From assembly GCA_020027875.1 (NCBI GenBank), contig JAHRHA010000001.1:186001-250000 (forward strand): 64,000 bases of DNA, given 5' to 3'. A model generated the notes under the pieces. It was not told where the DNA came from. It did not search any database and was given only the letters and a program-made list of their open reading frames with translations. Below are positions 8,356 to 17,272 of this stretch, in pieces. The stretch comes from Micromonosporaceae bacterium (lineage in GTDB: Bacteria > Actinomycetota > Actinomycetes > Mycobacteriales > Micromonosporaceae). The position numbers and the translations under genes were made by a program. Position 1 is the stretch's first letter. Each line of letters starts with the position of its first letter.

Positions 8356-10856
8356 GAGCCCGCCAAGGTCGGGTTGCCCCGCAGCGGAATCTTGACCGTG
8401 GTGCCGTTCTGAGAGACCTCCACATATGGACCATGCGTCAGCGGGTCCGCACGGTTGCCCGCGGTGTAGCCAGGCATGATCCGAACTTGCCGGCCGAGGT
8501 TGTCGGGGTCCCTGAACACCACTCCTCCACCACTGCGACTGGGTGTCTGCGGCCAGTTGCTCGGAATCGCCGCCATTATCTCCCCCGGATCTCTGCCCAC
8601 GAGGTCGCCGGGGTCGAGACTCCCCGGACTGGTGAAGTCCAGCGCGTCGTTGGGACTTCGCGGGTTCGCGTCGTGCCTACGCTCTCCGGCCGGTGGGTCA
8701 TCATGGTCATCACGAACGCGAGAGTCGATGTCGAGCATCGACTCCGCTCCGGCCGCGGTGAACCGGTGCCAGTTCCCGTCCGGAGGATCGACCGGCATGA
8801 AGGACCCGCCTAGCAGGACCGGCGATGCGACCACCTCCTCGCCGTCCAATGTGGTCCATACGGGCTGGTCCGGCGCGACAATGTCGACGCCCAGCTCGCG
8901 CGCGAGAACGGCCGCCGGTGAATCCACACCGCCGACCGCCGTGTCGCACGAGAGCAGCTTGATCCCGATGCCGGTGGGCAGCTCCAGCACACCTGAGTCC
9001 CGCAGCACCCGCAGCGCGCCGGCGAACTGCTCTGGGCTGATCATGTAGTCGTCGATCTGGAAGCCCTTGGGCGAGCCATGCAGATCGAGGGTCACGTATC
9101 CCTCCGTCGGGAACACGGCTCTGGCGAAGTCGCGGATCTCGTCGTCGACCGCGTAGAAGGCCAGACCCGCGTCGGTGGCGAACACGTTCGCACGAACAAG
9201 GTCCACCGCCTGGTCGTCAGAGAGCTCCCAGGTGTCGGCGATCTCGCGAACCTCCGCCGACCCGGAGTCCGGCGAGCCCGTCGCCCAATCCGGCACCCCG
9301 GCCAACGGGCCCATGCCATCGGGCCGAACTCCGGCCAACGGCCCAGAGCCGAACACCGTGAGTGGCACTGCCGACCCGCCCGTCGGCGTCGCCGGGCCGT
9401 GCGTCGCCGGGCCGTGCGTCGCCGGGCCGTGCGTCGCCGGGCCGTGTGTCGCCGGGCCGTGCGTCGCCGGGCCGTGTGTCGCCGGGCTGTGTGTCGTGGT
9501 CGCCGATGCCGTCGGCGATGGTGAGCCGGCCGGGGTGCTCGCGGACGGTTGCGGTGAGACGGCGGGAGACGACCCCGGTTGATGACCCGGGAAGGCAACT
9601 GGAGCGAGCAGCGTCTCCATCCTGGCGCCGGGAGGCCCGACCCGGTCGACCGGAACCGGCACGTCCAGGTGATTGGCTGCCGCCGGCTCATATCCGCCCC
9701 GGCCGGACGACGGGTCGACCACAGCTGCGGCGCTGCCCGCTAGGTGACCACCGTCGTTGGGCGGCGGGCCGGGGTCGCCGTCTCGGCCACCCACCGAGTC
9801 GGGGTCGACCACGAACGGCCCGTCGCCCCGCGGGACGCCGGCGTCCGGAGTGGACAGGTGCTGACGTCTCGGGGCGTCAGGCGACCCGGCGTCAGGCGAC
9901 CCGGCGTCGGGCGGTCGGGCCTCGTCCGACCGGAACAACACATCGGACATAGACCCGAGATCCCACCCAGCCGGATCCAAGGCGGCCGGATCCAAGGCGG
10001 TCAGCCGCGACAGGTCGGGCGTCGGCACTCGCCCGCGGGTCAGGTCGGGCCCGAGCGCTCCCACGATGCCCGACGAGACGGCCATCAGGAAGTCGCGCCC
10101 TCTCGGTGGCTCGCCGTGTGCCAGCGGCGCCGCCACACCCCCGAGCGCACCGGTTACCCCGGCCGCACCCAGCAGACCCTGCGGGGTGCTCATTAGGCCC
10201 GGCGCGAACCGGCCGCCAGCCAGAAAGACTCCCCCGCCAACCGCTCCGAAGATGGCACCGTCCTCCGCCGCTCGCCTCGTCTTGGCCCAGTCCCACTCGT
10301 CCCGACTGCCGCGGCTGAACTGAATCATCTGGGCCAGCCCGTCCACGGCGATATTCAAGGCGGTGCCGAACGCGATGGCGCTGAGCAGCCGCATGAGGAC
10401 GAACCTGATCGTGATGTGCGCGGCCGCGATCGCGATCGGGATGCCCCCGGCGGAGACGCCTGCCGCCCAGACCATGGCGAGCAGCGAAGCGATCGTGACC
10501 CCGAGAATGACCAGCGCCGCAACGTACTGGATTTTTGCGTATTCGACCTCCAGAGCGGTGCGGTCGCAGGCAGCGGCGAGCTGGTCGCAAGCTGCGGCCA
10601 GCTGTTCGACGAAGCTCTCGCCTTCGCCCGTGAACAGTTGCCACAGGTTGGCGAAGGCATCTGCCGCCTCGCCGTCGAGGGCCTGGACGACCTGCACGCC
10701 GGCGGCGATAGCGTCGGGCTCCAGACGTCGCAGGTCGGTTGCGGCGCCTGCCCAGGCCTGAGCGCAGCGCCAGAGCGCGTCCTCATCGGCCTCCGGGAAG
10801 TCGGTGCCAACGAGGAAGTTAAGTTCTTCGAGCGCGTCCCACAAGCGGATGGTCAC
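8352..10856 (-). CDS. polymorphic toxin with WXG100-like N-terminus, caspase-like domain and C-terminal toxin domain
   Basis: 834-aa modular protein, GTG start preceded by GGGGAGGATC. Residues 1-115 resemble the helical WXG100-like leader of actinobacterial CpnT-type toxins. Two or more hydrophobic segments span about 118-190. Residues 300-530 are a Pro/Ala/Ser-rich linker with an ATHGP tandem repeat. Residues 560-700 have DLHGSP (His593) and LLSCDTA (Cys637), arranged like the His/Cys dyad of caspase-fold (clan CD) peptidases. The last 75 residues (SGGGVVFRDP, VRIMPG, GPYVEVSQNG) recall, from memory, the polymorphic toxin type 17 domain. I infer a secreted antibacterial or contact toxin exported by a type VII system. 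Toxin chemistry is unknown. Confidence 0.72.
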   Translation of the reverse strand: MTIRLWDALEELNFLVGTDFPEADEDALWRCAQAWAGAATDLRRLEPDAIAAGVQVVQALDGEAADAFANLWQLFTGEGESFVEQLAAACDQLAAACDRTALEVEYAKIQYVAALVILGVTIASLLAMVWAAGVSAGGIPIAIAAAHITIRFVLMRLLSAIAFGTALNIAVDGLAQMIQFSRGSRDEWDWAKTRRAAEDGAIFGAVGGGVFLAGGRFAPGLMSTPQGLLGAAGVTGALGGVAAPLAHGEPPRGRDFLMAVSSGIVGALGPDLTRGRVPTPDLSRLTALDPAALDPAGWDLGSMSDVLFRSDEARPPDAGSPDAGSPDAPRRQHLSTPDAGVPRGDGPFVVDPDSVGGRDGDPGPPPNDGGHLAGSAAAVVDPSSGRGGYEPAAANHLDVPVPVDRVGPPGARMETLLAPVAFPGHQPGSSPAVSPQPSASTPAGSPSPTASATTTHSPATHGPATHGPATHGPATHGPATHGPATHGPATPTGGSAVPLTVFGSGPLAGVRPDGMGPLAGVPDWATGSPDSGSAEVREIADTWELSDDQAVDLVRANVFATDAGLAFYAVDDEIRDFARAVFPTEGYVTLDLHGSPKGFQIDDYMISPEQFAGALRVLRDSGVLELPTGIGIKLLSCDTAVGGVDSPAAVLARELGVDIVAPDQPVWTTLDGEEVVASPVLLGGSFMPVDPPDGNWHRFTAAGAESMLDIDSRVRDDHDDPPAGERRHDANPRSPNDALDFTSPGSLDPGDLVGRDPGEIMAAIPSNWPQTPSRSGGGVVFRDPDNLGRQVRIMPGYTAGNRADPLTHGPYVEVSQNGTTVKIPLRGNPTLAGS
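9388..9492. repeat. 15-bp tandem repeat (7 units) in the toxin linker
   Basis: Seven consecutive copies of GTCGCCGGGCCGTGC, differing only at a few C/T positions. On the coding strand they encode repeats of Ala-Thr-His-Gly-Pro. The unit is a multiple of three, so copy-number change would only alter linker length between the membrane-proximal region and the caspase-like domain. Confidence 0.95.
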
Positions 10857-10910
10857 CGCGATCCTCCCCGTCCCCGGTTCAACGACTCCTCAGCGGCTCA
10901 GCGCTGAGCG

Positions 10911-12146
10911 CTACGACACGGCGGCCCTCGCCCAGCGGTCATCCACGAGCTGGATCGCCTCAGCCTCGGTGATCTCGCGGAGCTCACCGCGCCCGCTACC
11001 CTCGTCGCGCCCGCCACCGGAGAGCCGCCACCGCAGCTCGTCCGAGAACGTCTCGGCGCGGGACATGTCGCGCTCGGGTGCCCGCACGAGACTCTGGCCG
11101 GACCCGCGGTCCTGGTAGTACACCAGCGGCCTTCGCTGCGACTGTGGCGGCGGCCCTGCCTTTACCACGGCGGTGGCCAGAGCCAGAACGTCAGCCGACA
11201 CGGACTCGGGGAGACGGGAACCACGCTCCTCAATGTGACAGAGCAGCTCCAGTTCCGGCGCCACCCCGCGCGTCCGGACGTAGTAGGCGAGCGCCTCCTG
11301 CCACACCCAGGTGCCATCGGTGCGATAGCTGAGCGGCACCACCGGTTCGGTCCCTCGGCCCAGCGGGTCGCTCATCCGACCCGCGGCGCGGACGACGAGC
11401 CGGCCGCTGCCCAGGTACGAAGCGAGGCGCTCCCGGCGTACCGGCTCCAGGATCCGCAGGCGGCTCGGCGAAAACCATGGCGCGCCCGCCGGACTCTGAC
11501 CGTCGAAGACCCGGGCGAACAATAGCGGGGCAGATCCATGGTCGGACTCGCGAGCCTCGCTGAGGAAGCGTTCGTGCCATCGTGAGCAGAGCTGATCCGC
11601 CAATGTGGCGGCTGCTGCGGCCGTGATCTCCTCGTACTCCACCGATGCCAGGCTGGGTTCGCCCTCAGGAAGCCCTCCGTGCTCCCAACCGTAGGGGCCG
11701 AAGCTGGACTCGACCGTGGAGCCGTCGGGAGCCTGCGCTCGCCGGATAAGGATGGCGGCCGGGCAATGTCGCTGCGGATAGCCGGCCACATACGTGACGA
11801 GGCCTGCTGGAGCGACGGCCAACGGCGGATCGCCCACAACTCGGGCCGCCCGCTCGAGCACGTCGGATGCCAATGCCTCCGGTGCCAGGTACTGCACCGC
11901 TGCCATGTGGTCGAGAAGGTCACGCTGCGGGCCGACGCCGGGCGACCGGACGCGATCGATGAGCGACTGCGGCCAGCACCACACGCCGTCGGTGCGGTAC
12001 CCGGACGCGGGTATCGGTGCCGTCGCGAGATAGCCCAGCACCCTGCTGCGCAGCTCCGGCTGCGTCAACCGCGGCTGCTCTGGCGACGAGTAAGGGTGGT
12101 CGCCATCCATCGCGTCGAAGGCGTGCGCCATAAGCATCTGAACCAT
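10911..12146 (-). CDS. uncharacterised 411-aa protein of the toxin cassette, internally duplicated
   Basis: Unrecognised. Two segments are clearly related: around residues 49-80 (YRTDGVWCWPQSLIDRV) and around 273-305 (YRTDGTWVWQEALAYYV), each followed by a hydrophobic helix containing HM or HI. The protein therefore appears to be built from two similar modules, separated by a middle part with an AGYPQRH element. No signal peptide or membrane helix. It lies 6 bases after the WXG100-like gene and 54 before the toxin. It may be a chaperone or adaptor for toxin export, by analogy with the Esp-type partners of type VII substrates. That role is inference from context. Confidence 0.6.
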   Translation of the reverse strand: MVQMLMAHAFDAMDGDHPYSSPEQPRLTQPELRSRVLGYLATAPIPASGYRTDGVWCWPQSLIDRVRSPGVGPQRDLLDHMAAVQYLAPEALASDVLERAARVVGDPPLAVAPAGLVTYVAGYPQRHCPAAILIRRAQAPDGSTVESSFGPYGWEHGGLPEGEPSLASVEYEEITAAAAATLADQLCSRWHERFLSEARESDHGSAPLLFARVFDGQSPAGAPWFSPSRLRILEPVRRERLASYLGSGRLVVRAAGRMSDPLGRGTEPVVPLSYRTDGTWVWQEALAYYVRTRGVAPELELLCHIEERGSRLPESVSADVLALATAVVKAGPPPQSQRRPLVYYQDRGSGQSLVRAPERDMSRAETFSDELRWRLSGGGRDEGSGRGELREITEAEAIQLVDDRWARAAVS

Positions 12147-12152
12147 GACCGC

Positions 12153-12458
12153 TCAGCCGAGCCTGGACAGCGCACGTTCGTCGGCGGCGTCAACGTCGTC
12201 GGCGACCACCAGGACCGCGGCGCGGACCTCAGTGATGCCGTCGTGCAGCACCGGGAACGCGTCCCTGACCTGCTGCGCGGCCAGCGCATAGGACTGAGCG
12301 AATGTGACACCCATCTCGTCGGTCCCCCAACACTCGCCCTCCGCGTCGAGCGTTACGGCCAGCCGGTGCAGGGCTTCGGCGACCGAGGACGAGAGCGAAA
12401 CGAACCCGGGTCCGGCATTTCGCAGTCCCACGGCATTGACCCGCAATGTCTCCGCCAT
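12153..12458 (-). CDS. WXG100-like / ESX secretion-associated small protein
   Basis: 101-aa helical protein with a central WGTDEMG turn between two predicted helices, the layout of WXG100 and EspC-type secretion targets. Such proteins are exported by, or guide substrates to, the type VII (ESX) system, usually as helical hairpin dimers. I place the start at ATG 12458, where TGATG overlaps the stop of the YbaB-like gene. The open frame allows two earlier GTG codons. Followed closely by the 411-aa gene, so transcribed with the cassette. No C-terminal YxxxD/E signal is evident. Confidence 0.7.
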   Translation of the reverse strand: MAETLRVNAVGLRNAGPGFVSLSSSVAEALHRLAVTLDAEGECWGTDEMGVTFAQSYALAAQQVRDAFPVLHDGITEVRAAVLVVADDVDAADERALSRLG

Positions 12459-12871
12459 CACCACGCACCGTTCGATCGGTTGGCCTCGCCGCGGTCACGG
12501 GGAAGGAGGCGAGTCAGGTCCACGGTGCCGTCTGGACCGAACAGGTTGCGCAGCCGATCCGGGATGGCGTCGCATACCTCGGCGCGCACCTGCTCGTCGA
12601 CCCGCGTCGCGGCGAGGCCGGCGGTCTCGACGATCCGGGCGGCCAGCGCCTTGAGATCGAGCTTGCGTGCACGCGACGGATCAAGTGCCACATCCAACAG
12701 GTCGCCCCGGGGGCCCACCGTCACGGTGACGCTGCCATCAGGCGATCGCGCAGTCCCAGTCATCGCCGCGACATCCGCCTTCATCCGGTCGAGGCGCGCC
12801 ATCATCGCCCGGTACTCGCCGAGCATCTCCTCGAGCTGGGCTCGCGTCTCTGTCCGCATGGGACTGACCAT
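12458..12871 (-). CDS. YbaB/EbfC family nucleoid-associated-type protein
   Basis: 137-aa protein with an N-terminal coiled coil (ETRAQLEEMLGEYRAMMARL), a central beta part (GSVTVTVGPRGDLLDVALDP) and a C-terminal helix, as in YbaB/EbfC. Canonical YbaB binds DNA beside dnaX/recR. In actinobacteria, divergent paralogues often head type VII toxin loci, which is the situation here. It is the first gene of the five-gene cassette and overlaps the next gene by one base. Its role in the cassette (regulation or secretion) is unknown. Confidence 0.75.
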   Translation of the reverse strand: MVSPMRTETRAQLEEMLGEYRAMMARLDRMKADVAAMTGTARSPDGSVTVTVGPRGDLLDVALDPSRARKLDLKALAARIVETAGLAATRVDEQVRAEVCDAIPDRLRNLFGPDGTVDLTRLLPRDRGEANRSNGAW

Positions 12872-12949
12872 AATGGCGGCGACGGGCCACCGTAACCCAG
12901 TCCGTTTTGTCTGTGGATAACTCTCTGACCTGCGTAAAGTCGCGGTCGG

Positions 12950-13708
12950 TCAGGCGTTCTTCTCGAAGACCATGCGAAGCCCGATCAGAGTGATCATCGG
13001 CTCATGATGAGTAACCGTTCGACATTCATCAATGACGACCGGGGCGAGGCCACCGGTCGCGATGACCGCCCGCACCTCGCCCAGCTCCTCAATCATGCGC
13101 TCAACGATCCGGTCGACCTGGCCAGCGAAGCCGAAGTACATGCCCGACTGCAGGCACTCCACCGTGTTCTTGCCGATGACCGAGCGGGGACGGACCGCCT
13201 CGACCTTGCGAAGCTGCGCGGCCCTCGCCGCCAACGCGTCGAAGGAGATCTCGATGCCCGGGGCGAATGCCCCGCCCAGGAACTCGCCACGAGAACTGAT
13301 GACGTCGAAGTTCGTCGTGGTGCCAAAATCAACCACAATGGACGGTCCACCAAAGAGCGTGTACGCCGCAAGCGTGTTCACCACTCGGTCGGAGCCCACT
13401 TCCTTTGGGTTGTCGATCGCGAGCTGCACGCCCGTCTTCACGCCCGGCTCGACAATGACGCTGGGCACCGCCGGGTAGTATCGCTCCAGCATCGCGCGCA
13501 GCGATCGCAGTGCGGCCGGCACCGTCGAGCAGGCGGAGACACCGGTGAGAGCGACGGAGTCACCAGCCAACAGACCGCGGTACATCAGCCCGAGTTCATC
13601 CGCCGTCGCCCGCCCGTCGGTTTTGATGCGCCAGCTGTGCACGAGCTTCTCGCCGTCGAAGGTCGCGAGCACGGTGTTCGTGTTTCCGATGTCGATGCAG
13701 AGCAGCAC
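12950..13708 (-). CDS. coaX: type III pantothenate kinase
   Basis: First step of CoA synthesis: phosphorylates pantothenate. The 252-aa protein shows the ASKHA-fold phosphate-binding loops DIGNTNTVLATF (5-16) and VDFGTTTNFDVIS (about 126-138), and the GGAFAPGIEIS motif that follows. Length fits the family. It follows nadC by 9 bases and ends the minus-strand cofactor operon with panC upstream, so two CoA-pathway enzymes are co-transcribed with NAD enzymes. Confidence 0.95.
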   Translation of the reverse strand: MLLCIDIGNTNTVLATFDGEKLVHSWRIKTDGRATADELGLMYRGLLAGDSVALTGVSACSTVPAALRSLRAMLERYYPAVPSVIVEPGVKTGVQLAIDNPKEVGSDRVVNTLAAYTLFGGPSIVVDFGTTTNFDVISSRGEFLGGAFAPGIEISFDALAARAAQLRKVEAVRPRSVIGKNTVECLQSGMYFGFAGQVDRIVERMIEELGEVRAVIATGGLAPVVIDECRTVTHHEPMITLIGLRMVFEKNA

Positions 13709-13717
13709 GGGACCAGC

Positions 13718-14614
13718 CTATAGGCGTCGCGTGAGGTCGAGCGCGACGTCCATGATCGGAGACGAGTGGGTCAACGCTCCAACCGAGAGATAATCAACGC
13801 CGGTCTTCGCGTATTCGGCGGCCACGTCGAGCGTCAGCCCACCCGTCGCCTCCAGCTCCGCGCGGCCCCCGACGGCGGCCACGACCTCCCGCAGCAGCTG
13901 CGGCGACATGTTGTCGCACAAGAGGAACGAGGCTCCCGCGTCGACCGCCTCCACCGCCTCCGCCACCGTGGTCACCTCCACCTGGATGGACACATCGGGA
14001 AACGCCTCCCGAACCCGTCGGTACGCCGCCGCGACCCCACCGGCCGCAAGCTTATGGTTGTCCTTGACCATCGCCACGTCATACAGGCCCATGCGCTTGT
14101 TGGTGCCGCCACCGGCCCGCACGGCGTACTTCTCCAGCACCCGCAACCCCGGTGTCGTCTTGCGGGTGTCGAGCACCGTTGCCTTGGTGCCGGCCAGCGC
14201 GTCCGCCCACGCCCTGGTGTGCGTCGCCACACCGGACATCCGGCAGAGCAGGTTGAGCGCGGTGCGTTCGCCGGTCAGCAGCGCGCGGGTCGGGCCGGAG
14301 ATTGTGGCCAGGATGGCCCCGCGGGTGACACGATCACCGTCGTGGACCCTGGCCTCGAAGCGGAGGGAGTGGCCACCCGCCAGATCGAACACCACCGCCG
14401 CCACCGGTAGACCGGCGACGACGCCGTTGGCGCGGGCCACGAGGTCGGCGACGTCAACCTGGTCAGCCGGGATCGTCGCGACCGAGGTGACGTCCACGCC
14501 ACCGGGGCCGCCCAGATCCTCGTCGAGCGCGGTCGCGACGATCCGCGCCACGCCGTCAGGATCAAGTCCGACCATCCGTAATGCCTCGACGGTGGCTTCA
14601 GCTAGCGATCTCAC
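13718..14614 (-). CDS. nadC: nicotinate-nucleotide diphosphorylase (quinolinate phosphoribosyltransferase)
   Basis: Converts quinolinate and PRPP to nicotinate mononucleotide in de novo NAD synthesis. The start is set at GTG 14614, where GTGA overlaps the nadB stop, giving 298 aa beginning VRSLAEATVEALRMVG. The open frame continues 60 codons upstream inside nadB, but that part is nadB antisense-frame noise. Family signatures seen: GERTALNLLCRMSGVAT, the DTRKTTPGLR loop, KRMGLYDVAMVKDNH, and a C-terminal GVDYLSVGALTHS. Translationally coupled to nadB. Confidence 0.95.
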   Translation of the reverse strand: MRSLAEATVEALRMVGLDPDGVARIVATALDEDLGGPGGVDVTSVATIPADQVDVADLVARANGVVAGLPVAAVVFDLAGGHSLRFEARVHDGDRVTRGAILATISGPTRALLTGERTALNLLCRMSGVATHTRAWADALAGTKATVLDTRKTTPGLRVLEKYAVRAGGGTNKRMGLYDVAMVKDNHKLAAGGVAAAYRRVREAFPDVSIQVEVTTVAEAVEAVDAGASFLLCDNMSPQLLREVVAAVGGRAELEATGGLTLDVAAEYAKTGVDYLSVGALTHSSPIMDVALDLTRRL

Positions 14615-16251
14615 GCCGGCTCCCATATCTGGGTCAGCGAGCCGTCCGGTTCGACCCGCGCGAGAAGGTGGCCGAGCCAATCCGGGCGTGCGTCCGGGAA
14701 GTCCTCCCGCCAGTGACAGCCACGGGTCTCCTCGCGTCGCGACGCTGCCGCGACGAGCGCGCTCGCCACGGTGAGCAGGTTCGTCGCCTCCCACGTATCG
14801 GTCCGCGGTGACGCGCGATCGACACCGAGCTCGAGCAGCTCCGCGGCCGTGTCAGCGAGCGACGCCCGGCTACGGAGCACACCCGCACCGCGCGTCATGG
14901 CACGCTGCAACGGTTCGCGTACCTGCGTCGGTACGACCCACCCACCCACACCGGTGGGCGCCGGCTCGGTCTGCGGAGGAAGGTCGGTGGAGATGTCCTC
15001 GGCGATGCGACGGGCAAATACCAGACCCTCGAGCAGCGAGTTGGAGGCGAGCCGGTTAGCTCCGTGGACCCCGGTGCAGGCGGCCTCGCCGCATGCGTAG
15101 AGGCCCTCGATGGACGTACGGCCGCGCAGGTCGGTGCGCACCCCGCCACTGGCGTAGTGGGCCGCCGGTGCCACCGGGATCAGCTCCGTCACCGGGTCGA
15201 CCCCGGCCGCGCGACAACTCGCCGTGATGGTCGGGAAACGAGTGGCGATGTTGGGCAGATGGCGGCCGTCGAGGTACACGTGGTCCGTGCCGGACGCGAG
15301 CATGACCCGGTGAATACCCTTCGCCACAACGTCACGCGGCGCTAGCTCGGCCAAGTCGTGCTGGCCGAGCATGAAGCGCTTACCGTCGCCGTCGACGAGG
15401 TGGGCACCCTCGCCTCGTAATGCCTCGCTAACGAGTGGCTGCTGCGGCCCCCCTGCGCCCGCCGCACCACCAAGGTGCAGCGCTGTGGGGTGGAATTGGA
15501 CGAACTCGACGTCCGTGACAACCGCACCCGCCCGCAGCGCGAGAGCCACGCCGTCCCCAGTGGACACGATGGGGTTCGTCGTCGAGGCGAAGATCTGACC
15601 CATACCCCCAGTAGCGAGCACAACCGCACGCGCCAGCACCGCGCCGACGCCATCCTCCGAGCCCTCGCCCAGCACGTGCAGCGTCACGCCGCAGGCCCGG
15701 CCGGCGTGGTCGCGCAGCAGGTCCAGGACGAGCGCGTGCTCGACCATCCGGATCCACGGATCACGGCCGACCGCGGCATGCAGGGCGCGCTGCACCTCGG
15801 CCCCGGTGGCGTCGCCGCCAGCATGGATGATCCGGTTGGCGTGATGGCCGCCCTCGCGAGTGAGCATGAGCGATCCGTCGGAGTTCCGATCGAACTGCGT
15901 ACCCCATCGGATCAACTCACGGACCCGCGCCGGCCCCTCGACGACAAGCACCTCGACGGCCGCCCGGTCACAGAGTCCGACTCCGGCGACGATCGTGTCG
16001 CTGGCATGCGCCTGCGGGGTGTCGAGCGGATCGAGGACGGCGGCGATGCCGCCCTGCGCCCACCGCGTAGAGCCATCGTCGATGTTGACCTTCGTGACAA
16101 CGGTCACGTGCAGGCCGGCCTCGCGCAGGTGCAGCGCGCAGGTGAGTCCGGCGATCCCGGAGCCCACGACGACCACGTCGGTCGTCTCCGCCCAGCCCGG
16201 ATCTGGGCCGGCGAGCCGTCGTGGCAGGGGCGGCAAGGGCGTAAGCGGCAT
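14611..16251 (-). CDS. nadB: L-aspartate oxidase
   Basis: FAD enzyme oxidising aspartate to iminoaspartate for NAD synthesis. 546 aa. The N-terminus carries the dinucleotide-binding VVVGSGIAGLTCALHL (27-42). Family motifs include GSTRWAQGGIAAVLD, REGGHHANRIIHAGGDATG and a C-terminal CGEAACTGVHGANRLASNSL. The last 80 residues form the helical domain of succinate-dehydrogenase-type flavoproteins. The stop overlaps the nadC start. nadA (quinolinate synthase) is not in the window. Confidence 0.96.
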   Translation of the reverse strand: MPLTPLPPLPRRLAGPDPGWAETTDVVVVGSGIAGLTCALHLREAGLHVTVVTKVNIDDGSTRWAQGGIAAVLDPLDTPQAHASDTIVAGVGLCDRAAVEVLVVEGPARVRELIRWGTQFDRNSDGSLMLTREGGHHANRIIHAGGDATGAEVQRALHAAVGRDPWIRMVEHALVLDLLRDHAGRACGVTLHVLGEGSEDGVGAVLARAVVLATGGMGQIFASTTNPIVSTGDGVALALRAGAVVTDVEFVQFHPTALHLGGAAGAGGPQQPLVSEALRGEGAHLVDGDGKRFMLGQHDLAELAPRDVVAKGIHRVMLASGTDHVYLDGRHLPNIATRFPTITASCRAAGVDPVTELIPVAPAAHYASGGVRTDLRGRTSIEGLYACGEAACTGVHGANRLASNSLLEGLVFARRIAEDISTDLPPQTEPAPTGVGGWVVPTQVREPLQRAMTRGAGVLRSRASLADTAAELLELGVDRASPRTDTWEATNLLTVASALVAAASRREETRGCHWREDFPDARPDWLGHLLARVEPDGSLTQIWEPA

Positions 16252-16310
16252 GGAGCTAAGTCAACGGCATCGGGCTGGCCGCCGGGCCAGCAGGGTTCGC
16301 AGCGCGTGGA

Positions 16311-17213
16311 TCACAACGGCGGGCGGCGACCCTTGATCGATCCCTTGATCTTCCTCGTCGGATAGGGGCCGAGGTAGCAGCGCGTGCTGCGGTCGCCGAC
16401 GGACCAGAAGGCCTCGTCGCGTTGCCAGGCGATCCACTGCACGCCGCCGCGGCCGTTGAGGGCCGACGTGGTCATGCCGAGGTACTTCGCCCCGATGGCG
16501 AAACAGCCGGCCAGCGCCTTCTTGAGCGCCTTGTCCCACCCCAGGTTGGGGCCGTTCGGCGCGGTATATATTCCGGTCAGTTCGGCCGTGTGCGGCACCG
16601 AGCAGCTGACGTACACGACGTTGTTACCGGACGCGCTCTTGTCATCGAAGTTGTCGTTGGCGCAGGTGATCGCGGCTGGCCGGGATCCCCGCAGCCCATC
16701 GCGGAGGCTGGCCTTCCGGCTGACGATCGTCTCCCAGGCGTCCTTGGTCTCGAGCATCTCGCAGCGATACCACCGAGCCTCACCCCGCCACTGTCGCTCC
16801 GTTGGCATGACCGGGACGATCGCCACCCGGGCGGTGTGGAAGTCCCCACCGAGGAAGCCTTTGGCCTCCTTGGCGCAGGCCTCGTACGCCTCGCGGAAGA
16901 GGTCGTCGCCCACCTCGGGCCGGTCGACGGAGTCATCGGCGGCGAGCGTGCCAACGTGGAAAGTCTCGCTCTGGTGCTCCTCGATGCAGGCGACCGGAGT
17001 CGACCCGAATGTGGACAGATCCCAGTCGACCTCGTTGGCGACCCCGGGGTAACACACGTCGGGCTTCGGTGTGGGCACTACGGGCTTGGGCATGACCGAC
17101 CAGTCCAGCCCGAGGACGCCATCACCCACCGTTGGCCCACCACCGCACCCCGTAGCGGCGAGCACCACCGCCGTGGCAGCCGCGATCAAACCCGCGCGAA
17201 GTCCCCGCCGCAT
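16311..17213 (-). CDS. septum-formation family lipoprotein
   Basis: 300-aa predicted lipoprotein. I choose ATG 17213 (MRRGLRAGLIAAATAVVL), which has GGGGAGGA upstream, over an earlier in-frame start. The signal peptide ends in a good lipobox LAATGC. The body has paired conserved cysteines in VACIEEH, EAYEACAKEA, YRCEML, ITCANDN and VSCSVPHTAELTG, the last matching the CsxPHxxE pattern of the actinobacterial Septum_form family. Function in the family is poorly known. It is inserted between panC and nadB in the cofactor operon and probably co-transcribed, but a metabolic link is not evident. Confidence 0.8.
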   Translation of the reverse strand: MRRGLRAGLIAAATAVVLAATGCGGGPTVGDGVLGLDWSVMPKPVVPTPKPDVCYPGVANEVDWDLSTFGSTPVACIEEHQSETFHVGTLAADDSVDRPEVGDDLFREAYEACAKEAKGFLGGDFHTARVAIVPVMPTERQWRGEARWYRCEMLETKDAWETIVSRKASLRDGLRGSRPAAITCANDNFDDKSASGNNVVYVSCSVPHTAELTGIYTAPNGPNLGWDKALKKALAGCFAIGAKYLGMTTSALNGRGGVQWIAWQRDEAFWSVGDRSTRCYLGPYPTRKIKGSIKGRRPPL

Positions 17214-17272
17214 AGCCTGTCCTCCCCTTGCCAGGAGCGCGAGCATACGACAGGTCCGGGTGACGCAACAGG

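Noticed and set aside
9388-9492. Tandem 15-bp repeat as a CRISPR array
   Set aside because: Units are adjacent with no unique spacers and code for an in-frame peptide repeat within the toxin gene.
13718-14794. Longer nadC frame starting at 14794
   Set aside because: The extra 60 codons lie inside nadB; GTGA coupling at 14614 gives the normal length.
16325-16350. CCTTGATC pair in the septum lipoprotein gene as an R2 fragment
   Set aside because: It is a short direct repeat in coding sequence without the internal core of the element.
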